DNA from: Bog-473 sp963763575
GTDB lineage: Bacteria; Actinomycetota; Acidimicrobiia; Acidimicrobiales; RAAP-2
NCBI GenBank assembly: GCA_963763575.1
Contig: CAVXPD010000014.1
Location: 1-64,000 of the forward strand
Length of the DNA stretch: 64,000 nucleotides
Direction of reading: 5' to 3'
Positions 17,614 to 25,959 of the stretch are shown here, piece after piece. Position numbers and translations under genes: made by a program. How positions within the stretch are numbered: the first letter of the stretch is position 1; each line of letters starts with the position of its first letter. The notes beneath the pieces are model-generated. The model did no database searches, had not been told where the DNA came from, and saw only the letters and a list, made by a program, of their open reading frames with translations.

Positions 17614-18465
17614 TCAGGAGAGTGCTTCGATCACGGCCGCGAAGTCTGGCCACTCCCCGCCTGCATCAATAACGGTAGTCAAGAGCGCTTCGGTTGCGGG
17701 TCCGATGCGCACACCCACTCCGGTCTCTTCGGCCAGGTCGATGGCGAGGCGGAGGTCCTTTCGGGCCAGTGCGGGAGAGAACCAACCCGGATGCGTCGCA
17801 TCGAGCAGACTTTCCAACCGGAGATTGCTGGCGAGACTTATCACCGGACTGTCGGCGAGCAGGGTCCTTAGGAACTCGTCGGGGATTCCCTGTTGTCTGG
17901 CCGTGGCGATGGCCTCGGCAAGCGAAGCCACCCCCGTAATCAACAGCGAGTTGGCCAAGATCTTCGTGGTTGCCCCGGTTCCGACTGGCCCACAGTGCGT
18001 ATAGCCGGATCCAAGGTCATTCCACAGGGGTTCTATGCCAGCAATCGCTGAGGCGGGACCGCCGACGAGGAACCTCCCCAAACCGCCAGCAATCATCGAT
18101 GGTGATCCCATCACCGGAGTGTCAAGGACCCGACCGTCAGGTCCCAGCTCGGCAAGGCGCCGAGCAGTCTGCGGGGAGACCGTGCTGACGTCGGCAAACA
18201 CGGCATCGGGTTCGAGCGATGCCAACACACCATCGTCGCCCAGGCACACGTCGAGGACGGCTGCGTCGTCGGCGAGCACGACGAGAACGGCATCAGCACC
18301 CACCGTCGCTGTCGTGAGAGTGTTGGCCTCGATAGCGCCGCTGGCCACCAGGGCGGCGACCCTACCCGGGGTGCGATTCCAGACCCTCGTCTGGTGACCA
18401 GTTTCGATTGCCCTGGCGGCGAAAGCCCGACCCATGTTGCCCATTCCCAAGATCGCGATGCGCAC
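17614..18465 (-). CDS. 3-hydroxyisobutyrate dehydrogenase-like NAD(P)-dependent oxidoreductase
   Basis: 283 residues of the beta-hydroxyacid dehydrogenase family. The N-terminal nucleotide-binding motif is GMGNMG at residues 7-12. The substrate signature is present as DTPVMGSPSMIAGGLG, and the catalytic lysine is Lys168 (GATTKILAN). The C-terminal helical domain is complete. These enzymes oxidise small 3-hydroxy acids or reduce related semialdehydes; the substrate here is unknown. It is a single gene with an ATG start and no frameshift. Confidence 0.88.
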   Translation of the reverse strand: MRIAILGMGNMGRAFAARAIETGHQTRVWNRTPGRVAALVASGAIEANTLTTATVGADAVLVVLADDAAVLDVCLGDDGVLASLEPDAVFADVSTVSPQTARRLAELGPDGRVLDTPVMGSPSMIAGGLGRFLVGGPASAIAGIEPLWNDLGSGYTHCGPVGTGATTKILANSLLITGVASLAEAIATARQQGIPDEFLRTLLADSPVISLASNLRLESLLDATHPGWFSPALARKDLRLAIDLAEETGVGVRIGPATEALLTTVIDAGGEWPDFAAVIEALS

Positions 18466-18642
18466 AAGGCCACCCTACGTTCACCGGGGAGCAGCGGAGC
18501 GGGATTCCCGGTGTCTTGCCTTGTCGGGCGGTTTGGCCAAAGACCCACCCGTGCTCGGGTTAGGTCGCTAAGGACGATTGCGATCGCACCAAAGGGGTCC
18601 GATCCCAGGTCAGGAGCGCCATCCGTCGGATTCGGGTCAGAT

Positions 18643-19025
18643 ATGGCAATGATTCGCGATGCTAAGCAAGAGGTGAGACGCCAATGGCGCGGCGTTCGAT
18701 CATCCTTCCGGTCCAAAGTGTTCCGGCCACCGCTCGTCAGCCGCACCCAGATCCTTCTGTCGACGAAAGCGGCTGTGGCCGCGGGGATTGCCTGGACAGT
18801 CGCCCTTTGGTCGATCCGCATTCTCGTCCGTACTTCGCGCCGATGGCCGCAATCCTCGTCGTCCAACCGACGGTTTACGACTCACTCTCGCGGGCCGCCC
18901 AGGGGGTCGTCGGGGTGCTGTTAGGCCTGGCCGCAGCCTTGGCCGTCAGCCATTTCCTCACCCTGAGCGGCTGGAGCATCGCTCGCAAGCAGGATCGACT
19001 TGCACTGACCGACGTCCCATCTTGA
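18643..19025 (+). pseudogene. FUSC/aromatic acid exporter-like protein, truncated and frameshifted
   Basis: The start at ATG 18643 gives a basic N-terminus and the helix STKAAVAAGIAWTVALWSI. Near 18812 the frame changes and continues with DPHSRPYFAPMAAILVVQPT and then VGVLLGLAAALAVSHFL. This is the opening of a FUSC-type multipass transporter. The gene then stops: its TGA at 19023-19025 overlaps the first bases of tRNA-Gly fragment f. Everything after the first two or three helices is missing. The cut coincides with the repeat, so loss by recombination at that site is the simplest reading. Confidence 0.65.
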
Positions 19026-19074
19026 CCGGAAGACGGGATTCGAACCCGCGACCCTCATCTTGGCAAGGTGAGGG
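19024..19074 (-). repeat. tRNA-Gly 3'-half fragment f (att-like)
   Basis: This is the best-preserved full-length fragment, with only about two differences from the intact tRNA-Gly over 47 bases (gaccggaagacgggattcg through ttggcaaggtga). Identity ends just after the anticodon stem. The next 110 bases are related to those following fragment e and end in a 24-base palindrome. Confidence 0.9.
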
Positions 19075-19162
19075 TTTTCGTACTTCTAGGTCTGGAGATC
19101 TCCTGAAGTGATGGCATGCCGTACCGTCCAGCATGTTTCCACCTCGTCCACCGGGTCCGCCC

Positions 19163-19186
19163 CTGTAGTAGAGCGGTCTACTACAG
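19163..19186. promoter_or_regulatory. Perfect operator-like palindrome upstream of the epimerase
   Basis: Arms CTGTAGTAGA (19163-19172) and TCTACTACAG (19177-19186) flank GCGG. The size and symmetry suit a TetR-type dimer. It lies 61 bases before the GTG of the TIGR01777 gene, in the expected promoter region. No regulator gene is adjacent. Confidence 0.6.
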
Positions 19187-19247
19187 ATGGGGGCAACGAC
19201 ACGTTGGACCTCCGACGGGGCCTATGGACCGACTAAGGAGCAGCACA

Positions 19248-20585
19248 GTGGGAATCACGTTGTCGAGCGTGGTCGCGGCGCCCCAAGAGGAGACGTTCGC
19301 CTGGCACGAGCGCCCCGGCGCGATCGAGCGCCTGACTCCTCCCTTCCAACCGGTGCGCGTCGTCAGTGAGGCCAAGCAACTGACCGACGGCCGAACCGTG
19401 CTGCGCCTCCCCGGGGGTCTCCGCTGGGTCGCCGTACACGAGGGTTACGAGCCGCCGATTCGCTTCACCGATCGCCTCGTGTCGTTGCCCCTTCACTGGC
19501 GCCACACGCACTCTTTCGAGGCGCTGAGCGAATCCTCGACCCTTGTCAGCGATGAGGTTGAGACTCCCCTGCCCGAACGGTTCCTCCGGCCGATGTTCGT
19601 GTACCGGCACCGCCAATTGGCAGAGGACCTCGTGAGCCAGCATGCGCTCCGATTCCTCGCACCGAACTCATTGTCGGTGGGGGTGACCGGCGCGTCCGGA
19701 CTGGTTGGGCATTCCCTCTGCCCTCTGCTCTCCACCGCCGGTCACCGGGTCATCCGCTTGGTGCGTCGCACGCCAGCCAGCCCTAATGAGCGGCATTGGG
19801 ATCCCAATGACCCCGACCCATCGATCTTCGAGGGCCTCGACGCCGTCGTGCATCTGGCCGGCGCATCGATCGCCGGAAGGTTTAGCGAAGCCCATAAGAA
19901 GGCCGTTCGGGAGAGCAGAATCGGTCCGACCACCAAGCTTGCTCAGGCGCTAGCAAGCGTCGCCGACGGACCTCGGGTCTTGGTTAGTGCGTCCGCAGTC
20001 GGGTTCTACGGGTCGACCAGAGGGGACGAAGAGCTCGATGAGGAGAGCGAAGATGGTGAAGGATTTCTGGCTGAGGTGGTCCGCGACTGGGAACAGGCGC
20101 TCTCTGCATCGGAAGAAATGGGCATACGGACTGTGAGGATCCGGACCGGCATCGTGCAATCCCCACGTGGCGGTGCGCTCAGGTTGCAATGGCCGTTCTT
20201 CGAAGCCGGCATTGGCGGAAGACTGGGGGGCGGCAACCAGTGGCTCCCGTGGGTCGACGTTGACGACCTGTCGGACATCTACTTCCGCTGCATCGTTGAT
20301 GACCGATGCCGCGGAGCGATCAACGGGGTCGCCCCCAATCCCGTCACGAATCGGGAATACGCGAGCACGTTGGCACGGGTCCTGCGACGTCCCGCCATGC
20401 TGCCGGTGCCCACGATTGGCCTGAACCTGGTGCTCGGGCTGGAAGGCACCCGCGAGGTCGCCATGGCGAGCCAACGCGCCCTACCCATTTCCTTGATCGG
20501 TCTGGGCCACGCGTTCCGAAGGCCTCGTCTTGAGGCTTGCCTGCGCCACCAGCTCGGACGCTTCGACGTCACCGAGCCCGGCTAG
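19248..20585 (+). CDS. TIGR01777-family NAD(P)-binding epimerase with N-terminal SRPBCC domain
   Basis: 445 residues. Residues about 1-145 form a polyketide cyclase/START-like (SRPBCC) domain. A Rossmann domain follows, beginning VGVTGASGLVGHSL, with the YfcH/TIGR01777 features HLAGASIAGRFSEAHK, SASAVGFYG and WLPWVDVDDL and a DUF1731 tail. The reaction is unknown; relatives are called sugar-nucleotide epimerases by fold. The GTG at 19248 is preferred to the frame's upstream start at 19116 because AAGGAG lies seven bases before it and the palindrome then falls in the leader. It is the only gene between fragments f and g. Confidence 0.87.
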   Translation: MGITLSSVVAAPQEETFAWHERPGAIERLTPPFQPVRVVSEAKQLTDGRTVLRLPGGLRWVAVHEGYEPPIRFTDRLVSLPLHWRHTHSFEALSESSTLVSDEVETPLPERFLRPMFVYRHRQLAEDLVSQHALRFLAPNSLSVGVTGASGLVGHSLCPLLSTAGHRVIRLVRRTPASPNERHWDPNDPDPSIFEGLDAVVHLAGASIAGRFSEAHKKAVRESRIGPTTKLAQALASVADGPRVLVSASAVGFYGSTRGDEELDEESEDGEGFLAEVVRDWEQALSASEEMGIRTVRIRTGIVQSPRGGALRLQWPFFEAGIGGRLGGGNQWLPWVDVDDLSDIYFRCIVDDRCRGAINGVAPNPVTNREYASTLARVLRRPAMLPVPTIGLNLVLGLEGTREVAMASQRALPISLIGLGHAFRRPRLEACLRHQLGRFDVTEPG

Positions 20586-20646
20586 CGGGGGAAGGGGTCC
20601 GCTAGCTCCACCTCGTTCTCCTCCCGTTTGCGGATGATCCTTTTGT

Positions 20647-20710
20647 TAGAGCGGAAGACATTGGAGCGGAAGACGAGATTCGAACCCGCGACCCCAGCTT
20701 GGCAAGGTGC
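20647..20710 (-). repeat. tRNA-Gly 3'-half fragment g, with doubled acceptor end
   Basis: A short copy, tagagcggaagac, is followed after three bases by ggagcggaagacgagattcg and on to the anticodon stem (cttggcaaggtgc). One base is missing in the anticodon-stem side. The doubled acceptor end repeats what is seen in fragment e. It begins 62 bases after the epimerase stop. Confidence 0.85.
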
Positions 20711-20730
20711 TTTTCGTCCGGGTGTGACGA

Positions 20731-21156
20731 CTAAGACCTTGATCCCGGCGTTTCGCCTCGAGTTGACGAGGTTCGGGGCTCCTTCGCTGGGTCGTTTTCT
20801 GCTTGATGCATTTGCGTATCACGCGCTTGCATGGTCCGACGGGCCAGCAACCTCAGCTGGAGAGTCCGAGCCGCTCCAATCACAAAGACTGCGGTGGCAC
20901 CAAGAAGCGCGGCCAACAGAAGATCGAGACCGAGCGGAATCCGCCAATGAACGCCAAAAAATGTGGCATCGGTGGCATGAAGATTCTCCAAGATGAAGAC
21001 CAAGACGATCACCAGGACGACGATGGCAATGGCGACAATGGTCCAAGACACCGAAGTCCGCGTTGACGGCACACTGCTTTGCATGCCCCGGCCCCGGCGA
21101 TTGGGTTCTCGAACAGTGCCTTGAAGTGAGTCATTTTGGGGATCCGGATTACTCAT
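20731..21156 (-). CDS. LapA/DUF1049 membrane protein
   Basis: About 141 residues. Two transmembrane helices (WTIVAIAIVVLVIVLVFILE and LGLDLLLAALLGATAVFVIG) are separated by the short NLHATDATFFGVHWRIP loop typical of DUF1049/LapA. The cytoplasmic tail is long, charged and rich in Gln and Arg. In other bacteria LapA helps assemble envelope components; its role in actinobacteria is not established. The ATG at 21156 is preferred over the GTG two codons upstream. It begins a run of small stress-type genes on the minus strand. Confidence 0.75.
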   Translation of the reverse strand: MSNPDPQNDSLQGTVREPNRRGRGMQSSVPSTRTSVSWTIVAIAIVVLVIVLVFILENLHATDATFFGVHWRIPLGLDLLLAALLGATAVFVIGAARTLQLRLLARRTMQARDTQMHQAENDPAKEPRTSSTRGETPGSRS

Positions 21157-21300
21157 GGTCACGAGGCTTTTCGAGAGTCCAGTATTGTTCCGCTCTCGGA
21201 GAGTCTGAGCGTCGCTCTTCAGGGTACGCCCAAGACGCTACGAGGCTACGTGAACCGGCTTCGCCCATGGCTGAGGTCGATTCGGTGTGTGCAAATGCCC

Positions 21301-21462
21301 CTACCGTCGTAACGATCGGTGGCTGGCGCCTTCTCCTCGACCCAGTGCGAAAGCGGCAACCCAAACAACTGCAAAGACAATCGCTGCAATCCACAGCAGG
21401 TGGATGGCGAAGCCCGCACCGAAAAGAATCAGTACCAAGAGTGCCAACAAGATGATTGCCAT
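21301..21462 (-). CDS. 53-residue hydrophobic membrane protein
   Basis: A short frame on the minus strand from ATG 21462 to TAG 21301. It reads MAIILLALLVLILFGAGFAI, then a second helix HLLWIAAIVFAVVWVAAFAL, then a short polar basic tail. The G-x-GFA-x-H-x-LW-IA pattern is that of the small lmo0937/DUF5670-type hydrophobic proteins often found beside CsbD genes. GAAGG stands before the start. The CsbD gene lies directly upstream on the same strand. The function is unknown but usually linked to envelope stress. Confidence 0.75.
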   Translation of the reverse strand: MAIILLALLVLILFGAGFAIHLLWIAAIVFAVVWVAAFALGRGEGASHRSLRR

Positions 21463-21533
21463 TGTCGTGCCTTCCGTTCACAGTGGCCCAGCGTTGGGCA
21501 CACTTTCCTGTTGAGAAGCGGTGCATCACACGC

Positions 21534-21707
21534 CTACTTCTTGACGGCGTCCTTCATCTTCTCTCCGGCCTGCTTCAAGTTGCCAGAGACCTTGTCCCGC
21601 TTCCCCTTCGATTGCAATGACCGGTCCTTTGTCGCCCGTGCCGCGGTGTCCTTCACGTGACCTTTTGCCTGTTGGGCCTTGTTCTTGGCCTTGTCGACCG
21701 TTGACAT
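21534..21707 (-). CDS. CsbD-family general stress protein
   Basis: 57 residues starting MSTVDKAKNKAQQAKGHVKD. The highly charged, Lys/Ala-rich helix pair with a GNLKQAGEKMKDA end is typical of CsbD. The ATG at 21707 is chosen because GAGAGGAG lies six bases upstream; the longer frame to 21731 has no such site. CsbD proteins accumulate in stationary phase and stress and have no known biochemical activity. The gene precedes the 53-residue membrane protein on the same strand. Confidence 0.85.
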   Translation of the reverse strand: MSTVDKAKNKAQQAKGHVKDTAARATKDRSLQSKGKRDKVSGNLKQAGEKMKDAVKK

Positions 21708-22190
21708 CGTGACTCCTCTCGCAGGCTGCAAAAGTCATACCCCTCACCGTGAGCCCTAAAACGCGTGTCGAACACAACGCTGAATATGTGTCTTCTGGGG
21801 AGGGCGCAAATAGCGAAAGGAGGGGCCATGGCTTCAACTCCAAGTCAACAGCCTCGTTGCCAACGGCAAATTTGTGAAGCGGCGCAATTCCGACGAAAAG
21901 ACAGAATGAGGTTTGCAAACATTTGAAGAGTCAAGGAGGTGAGCCGGTTGCGGTTCGAGATGATGCAGAGTGAGCCCACCAGTACCGGCTCCCTCCCATG
22001 CTTTTCGTCTGACGCAGCTGGTTCGTAGTGCGGGGCAATCGCTGCGCCCCCATGTTTTTGTCGATCTCATGGTCCGGCTCGGCAGACGTCTGCCCTCTGG
22101 CTTGCCGTGTCAGGTTTGACGACCCGTGGCCGCGTCTGATCCGGCGGCTCGGCGCCATCTGAGGGGCTCCCCCCGCGGCGCTGTCGTTCC

Positions 22191-22485
22191 TTGTTCGTCT
22201 TCAACCGGAAGGATGCGTCATGCTCAGCTTTACGTGGACGGCTCATCCTCGAGCGCTTCGACCGTTTCGGGGGGTGCCTTCAGCGTCATCGACCTCTTCA
22301 TCCTCAACGCCCTGACTATCGTGACCGAGTTCATCGGAGTCACGTTGGCGGTCGGGCTACCTTCGGCTGCCCAGAGTTCCTGCGGTGATCCTGGCCGACC
22401 CGGTGGTCGTAGCGGTCGCTAACTCCGGAAGCTTTCGTCGTTTCGAGCTCGTTGGTGACGATGATTCGTGCGTCATCGCTCCGAG
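22191..22485 (+). pseudogene. Nramp/MntH-type metal transporter internal fragment
   Basis: Three frames join to give a segment typical of Nramp transporters: GRLILERFDRFGG, then AFSVIDLFILNALTIVTEFI with GVTLAVG, then YLRLPRVPAVILADPVVVAV with ANSGSFRRFELV. The TEF-x-G-x-x-LA and SGSFRRFE motifs are the basis of the call. Only about 90 residues of a protein of roughly 420 remain, with at least two frame changes and no start. It ends against the convergent DUF6328 gene. Confidence 0.6.
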
Positions 22486-22940
22486 GTGATCCGATCAATG
22501 ATTGGGAGGGCGAACCACAAAATCACGAAACTAGCTATCACGATTCCGACCAGCGCCGAAAACACCCAGCTGCTCCCGACGAAGCTAAAGATGAGAGCTA
22601 CGGCGCAGGAGATCGAGAATGCCTCCACGCCGAGGCCAAGCAGTGCCTCGACGTTGGCCAGACGGAGGAGCTTCCGCTTTTGATGTCGCCGGAAGACCCA
22701 GCGGTGGTACGCGACAGGACTCACGAGCAACGCCGTCGCGGCCGCAGCACTGAGAACGCTCAGTCGGTAGACGTCTCGCTGGGCACTGTCGAGCTCCGTG
22801 AACCGCATCGAAAATGGCAGGGCGAGTAGAAACCCGAAGAGCACCTGAACACCAAGCCCGGCGACGCGAAGCTCCTGGAGCAAGTCTCCGACGTTGCGGT
22901 TGATGCGTTCGGACGCTTCGGGGGCTTCGGCCTCAGACAT
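22473..22940 (-). CDS. DUF6328 four-helix membrane protein
   Basis: 155 residues. The conserved opening LLQELRVAGLGVQVLFGFLL leads into helix 1. Three more hydrophobic stretches follow (YRLSVLSAAAATALLVSPVA, GVEAFSISCAVALIFSFVG and VFSALVGIVIASFVILWFAL), with an HRWVFRRHQK basic loop between helices 2 and 3. The family is common in actinobacteria and of unknown function. The ATG at 22940 begins ten bases after the ferritin-like remnant stops, so the two were probably one operon. Confidence 0.8.
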   Translation of the reverse strand: MSEAEAPEASERINRNVGDLLQELRVAGLGVQVLFGFLLALPFSMRFTELDSAQRDVYRLSVLSAAAATALLVSPVAYHRWVFRRHQKRKLLRLANVEALLGLGVEAFSISCAVALIFSFVGSSWVFSALVGIVIASFVILWFALPIIDRITSER

Positions 22941-22949
22941 ATCCACGCC

Positions 22950-23139
22950 TCACGCGATCTGCTCCACAAGGATCCACGCGTGGTAGAGCTCCTGGGGTTA
23001 GGTGCACCTTCAATTCATCGATGACGCTCAGAAATTCGGCCCCAGTGACCGTCGCCACGTGACTGATGCAATGCAGGATCGACTGACACTCGGTTCGCAG
23101 GTCCTCGTTGAGGGCGTCGACAAAACTCTCCTTGTCCAT
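22950..23139 (-). pseudogene. Truncated ferritin-like (bacterioferritin-type) protein, frameshifted
   Basis: The frame starts MDKESFVDALNEDLRTECQS and continues HCISHVATVTGAEFLSVIDE. This matches the first two helices of small ferritin-like proteins in which DLRTEYQSI carries a metal-ligand Glu; here the Tyr is Cys. Near 23005 the frame changes, and QELYHAWILVEQIA stops at 22950. That alternate reading restores the E-x-x-H metal pattern, but the protein would still be only about 62 residues, less than half the usual length. DUF6328 follows immediately. Confidence 0.6.
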
Positions 23140-23274
23140 ACCGCTGCTCCGTTCGGGTTGATGTCTCTACCATTGAAATAAGTCTTCCCGATTGCGGATC
23201 GACTCAATCGGGCCGGGTGTCCCGTTGGCCCTGTTTCGGCGCGGACGTGTAGGCGCGGGTCATCGGGGTAGGAA

Positions 23275-23580
23275 GTGCATGTGCAGTTCGCAAAGCAATA
23301 TGGCTGGAAGGCAGTCACGGTCGGCCTCGGAGCTTTGACAGGGCTGGCCACCCAACGCCTCCTCGAGGTCATCTGGAAGGCGCTACGAGGATCGACGGCA
23401 CCAAAGGTGCCCGCAGACCGGCGCTCCTCCTGGGCAGACGCCCTGAGCTGGGCAATCGCAACCGGTGTCGGGACAGGTGTGGCGCGGCTCCTGGCGATCC
23501 GTTCTGCCGCCGCGGTTTGGGAGGCCGCCGCTCATCAGCCACCGCCCGAACCGGGACTTACCGAGTCTCCCGCGGCGTAA
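23275..23580 (+). CDS. DUF4235 membrane protein
   Basis: 101 residues from a GTG start. YGWKAVTVGLGALTGLATQR is the first membrane segment. The conserved core SWADALSWAIATGVGTGVAR is the second, followed by an Ala-rich end. This is the DUF4235 pattern found in many actinobacteria, usually near stress genes. The function is unknown. It converges with the histone-like gene, with only 12 bases between the stops. Confidence 0.8.
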   Translation: MHVQFAKQYGWKAVTVGLGALTGLATQRLLEVIWKALRGSTAPKVPADRRSSWADALSWAIATGVGTGVARLLAIRSAAAVWEAAAHQPPPEPGLTESPAA

Positions 23581-23592
23581 CGCGTAACGACC

Positions 23593-24120
23593 TCAGCTCC
23601 CTCCTGGAGCCGCCTTCTTCTTCGTGGCCTTCTTGGCGCTCGCGCGTTTGGCGGTCGCTGTATTACGGGCTGTCGTGGCGGATCTCTTCTTGGTCGCCTT
23701 CTTGGCGGCCGTGGCGCGTTTATTGCTTCCGGTGGCCGTGGTCTTTACTCCGGAGGCCTTGCGCTTCGCGGCGGTGGCGCGTTTCTTCGCGCTCCTCGTT
23801 GCGCCGGTGGCCTTCTTAGCGGTCTTCTTTGCTCCAGTCGCCTGCGTCTTGGCGGTCTTCTGTGTCCCGCTGGCCTTGCGCGTCGCGGCGGTGGCCTGCT
23901 TCTTGGCCGTCTTCTTACGGCTCTTTGCTTTCCTTGCGGCCCTCTTCACCAGCGGACGCGCCTGCGTCTGCACGCGCTTGGCGCTCTTCGAGCTTTCGAT
24001 CACCGTGACCGCTTCATTGAGGCCCTGCTTGACTCTCGACCCAGCTACCGCTGAGGCTGTCTCAAGGGTGCCGACGGCTTCTCCCATCACTTCCGCAGCT
24101 TTGTCCAGTCTTTTCGGCAT
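23593..24120 (-). CDS. Histone H1-like Lys/Ala-rich protein
   Basis: 175 residues. The first 50 or so form an ordinary amphipathic region (LDKAAEVMGEAVGTLETASA). The remaining 120 are low-complexity repeats of AKK, ATK, KRATAAK and KATKK, closely resembling eukaryotic H1 tails and the C-terminal extension of mycobacterial HupB. It is probably a DNA-binding, nucleoid-compacting protein in the cytosol. The start at ATG 24120 opens with MPKRLDKAAE. The complementary strand also gives a long hydrophobic frame, which is a shadow. Confidence 0.75.
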   Translation of the reverse strand: MPKRLDKAAEVMGEAVGTLETASAVAGSRVKQGLNEAVTVIESSKSAKRVQTQARPLVKRAARKAKSRKKTAKKQATAATRKASGTQKTAKTQATGAKKTAKKATGATRSAKKRATAAKRKASGVKTTATGSNKRATAAKKATKKRSATTARNTATAKRASAKKATKKKAAPGGS

Positions 24121-24713
24121 GAACCCATCCGTTCAACTCGCTTGTTTCGGCGTCGTACGGCGGTTGCTCTACCCGATTCGCCGAGATCTATACTCGGTTG
24201 ACGATTGAAAGAGTGATTCTTAAGCCCGAGAGTACGTTCCGGCTCGCCGAGTTCGTCGCTCTTTTCGTTTGGCCATAGACTCTCGTACACGCACTTCAAG
24301 TATCGTGACCTCGAAATCAGTGGCGATACGACAAGTTCCGAAACCGTTGTCGAGGTGAGCATCGTCAATAGCGGCACACGCCGGTGATGAGGTTGTGCAG
24401 CTCTAATGCTGCGACGACTTCGCGTCGGTCGCCAGTCCGAAATCGCGAGCTCGTCGGTTTCTTTCGAGTAACACCCGAACCTGTCGAGAGATCGACCGTT
24501 GCCTTCACAGTTCCATCAACTCGACTTGTTTCGTAGGACCGAGTAATGCGACGACGTGACAGAACCGGGAACGTTCACGTTCTGCTTGGGTGCGACCTCG
24601 ACCGACATTCGCGCTGAGGCTACGGCTCTCATAACTGGGTGTTCGGATTCTGGCGGGGAGCGCCGTGTCGGAGGGTCCCCCTGAATTAGGCGAAGGCGCT
24701 TCAGGCTTGTGGT
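24121..24713. other. AT-richer gene-free stretch before ISL3 remnants
   Basis: Nearly 600 bases with noticeably lower GC than the neighbours and no supported gene. The ISL3 remnant starts at its right end; ggagggtccccctgaattag near 24678 may be part of the left end of that element, but no matching inverted repeat was found. Confidence 0.4.
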
Positions 24714-25727
24714 GTGAGCCAACAGCCAAGAAGCACCTTCGTCCTCGTCCACCCTAGTGAGATCCTTGCCGCGTTGGTGGGTCTCAAAGACGTGCGGGTC
24801 CTCCACTACGAACGCCGGGGCCCTCACGTCGAGCTGATGGTCGAGCAGATCCCAGGGACTGTCCGTTGTCCGAGCTGCGCCGAGCTGGCCCAGGTCAAGA
24901 GAGCGCCCGGTCGTCCACGACGTGGACCTACCCGTCTACGGCACGCCGATGTCGCTGGCCTGGAAGAAGCACCGGATGCGCTGTGTGAAGCCGTCGTGCC
25001 CGAGGCGCACCTGGGTGCTCGATGACCACCGCATTGCAGCGAAGAACTGCCTGCTCACGACGAGAGCGGCCGCAAGTGGGCCACGGTCCAGGTCGGCGGA
25101 GGCCGCACCGTCTCAGAGGTGGCGGCCGAAATTTCTCGCCTGTGACTGGCACACCGTCAACGACGCCGTGATCACCTACGGCGAGGCGCTGCTGGCGGCA
25201 GATCGCAAGCGCCTCAACAAGACCACGGCCATCGGGCTCGACGAGACCTCCTTCGTCAAGCTCTCTGACCACGTCCAGACGCACTTCGCCACGACGGTCG
25301 CCGATGTGGAGAACCACCAGATCATCGACATCTTGCCGACCCGCAAATACATCGACGTGGCGGGCTGGATCGACAAGCAGCCACGGGGCTGGAAGGGAGC
25401 GGATCCGCTTCGGTCTCGACGTGTCGGCCACATACTCGACGATCTCGTCGTCATTGCCCAAGCGTGCCATGTTGCCCGAGGTCTAGCGGCTCGGACGACC
25501 CTTTCACGCCTCGTCTCACATCGCCAACCAGCTGGCCTCGACGCTGCGGGTGCGCCGAAGAGCTCCACAACCGCAGCAGACCGGCACATCGGTTGGCCGA
25601 ACGTCGAGCTCTACCGGATCCGCGCCCTGCTCAGGCCGGCAGACCGAGCTGCCGCTGTCAGGGCCGATCGATCGCCGGTGAGCCCGCGACCCGGCCAGAT
25701 CCGAAGGCCCGCACAGCTGGGGTGATC
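24714..25727 (+). pseudogene. ISL3-family transposase, internally deleted and frameshifted
   Basis: From a GTG at 24714, the N-terminal ISL3 zinc-finger region is recognisable (VLHYERRGPHVELMVEQIPG, then VRCPSCAELAQ). A frame change near 24905 leads to MSLAWKKHRMRCVKPSCPRR. Compensating indels near 25080-25150 follow, then the DDE-domain part ITYGEALLAADRKRLNKTTA with IGLDETSFVKL. After IDKQPRGWKGADPLR about 150 codons are missing, and the sequence jumps to a degenerate C-terminal end (ELYRIRALLRPADR). It cannot encode an active enzyme. Confidence 0.85.
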
Positions 25728-25959
25728 GCCGAGCAGCCGTTGGACGACATCGGCATGACCTCGACACTCGTGACGTCAGCTAGTAAGGAAACTTGAAACG
25801 CTGCCTGTCGCGCTCCTCGCGTTGCGTGACAGGATCCACGGTCAGGGATCGGAACGTCTAGCTGCTTGACAACGTGGGCGACTTGTGACCTGGACCGTCG
25901 TCTAGGTCCCATCAGTCGTGGAGAACCCACCGACCCGCGATCATCGGCGTGACGGGACT

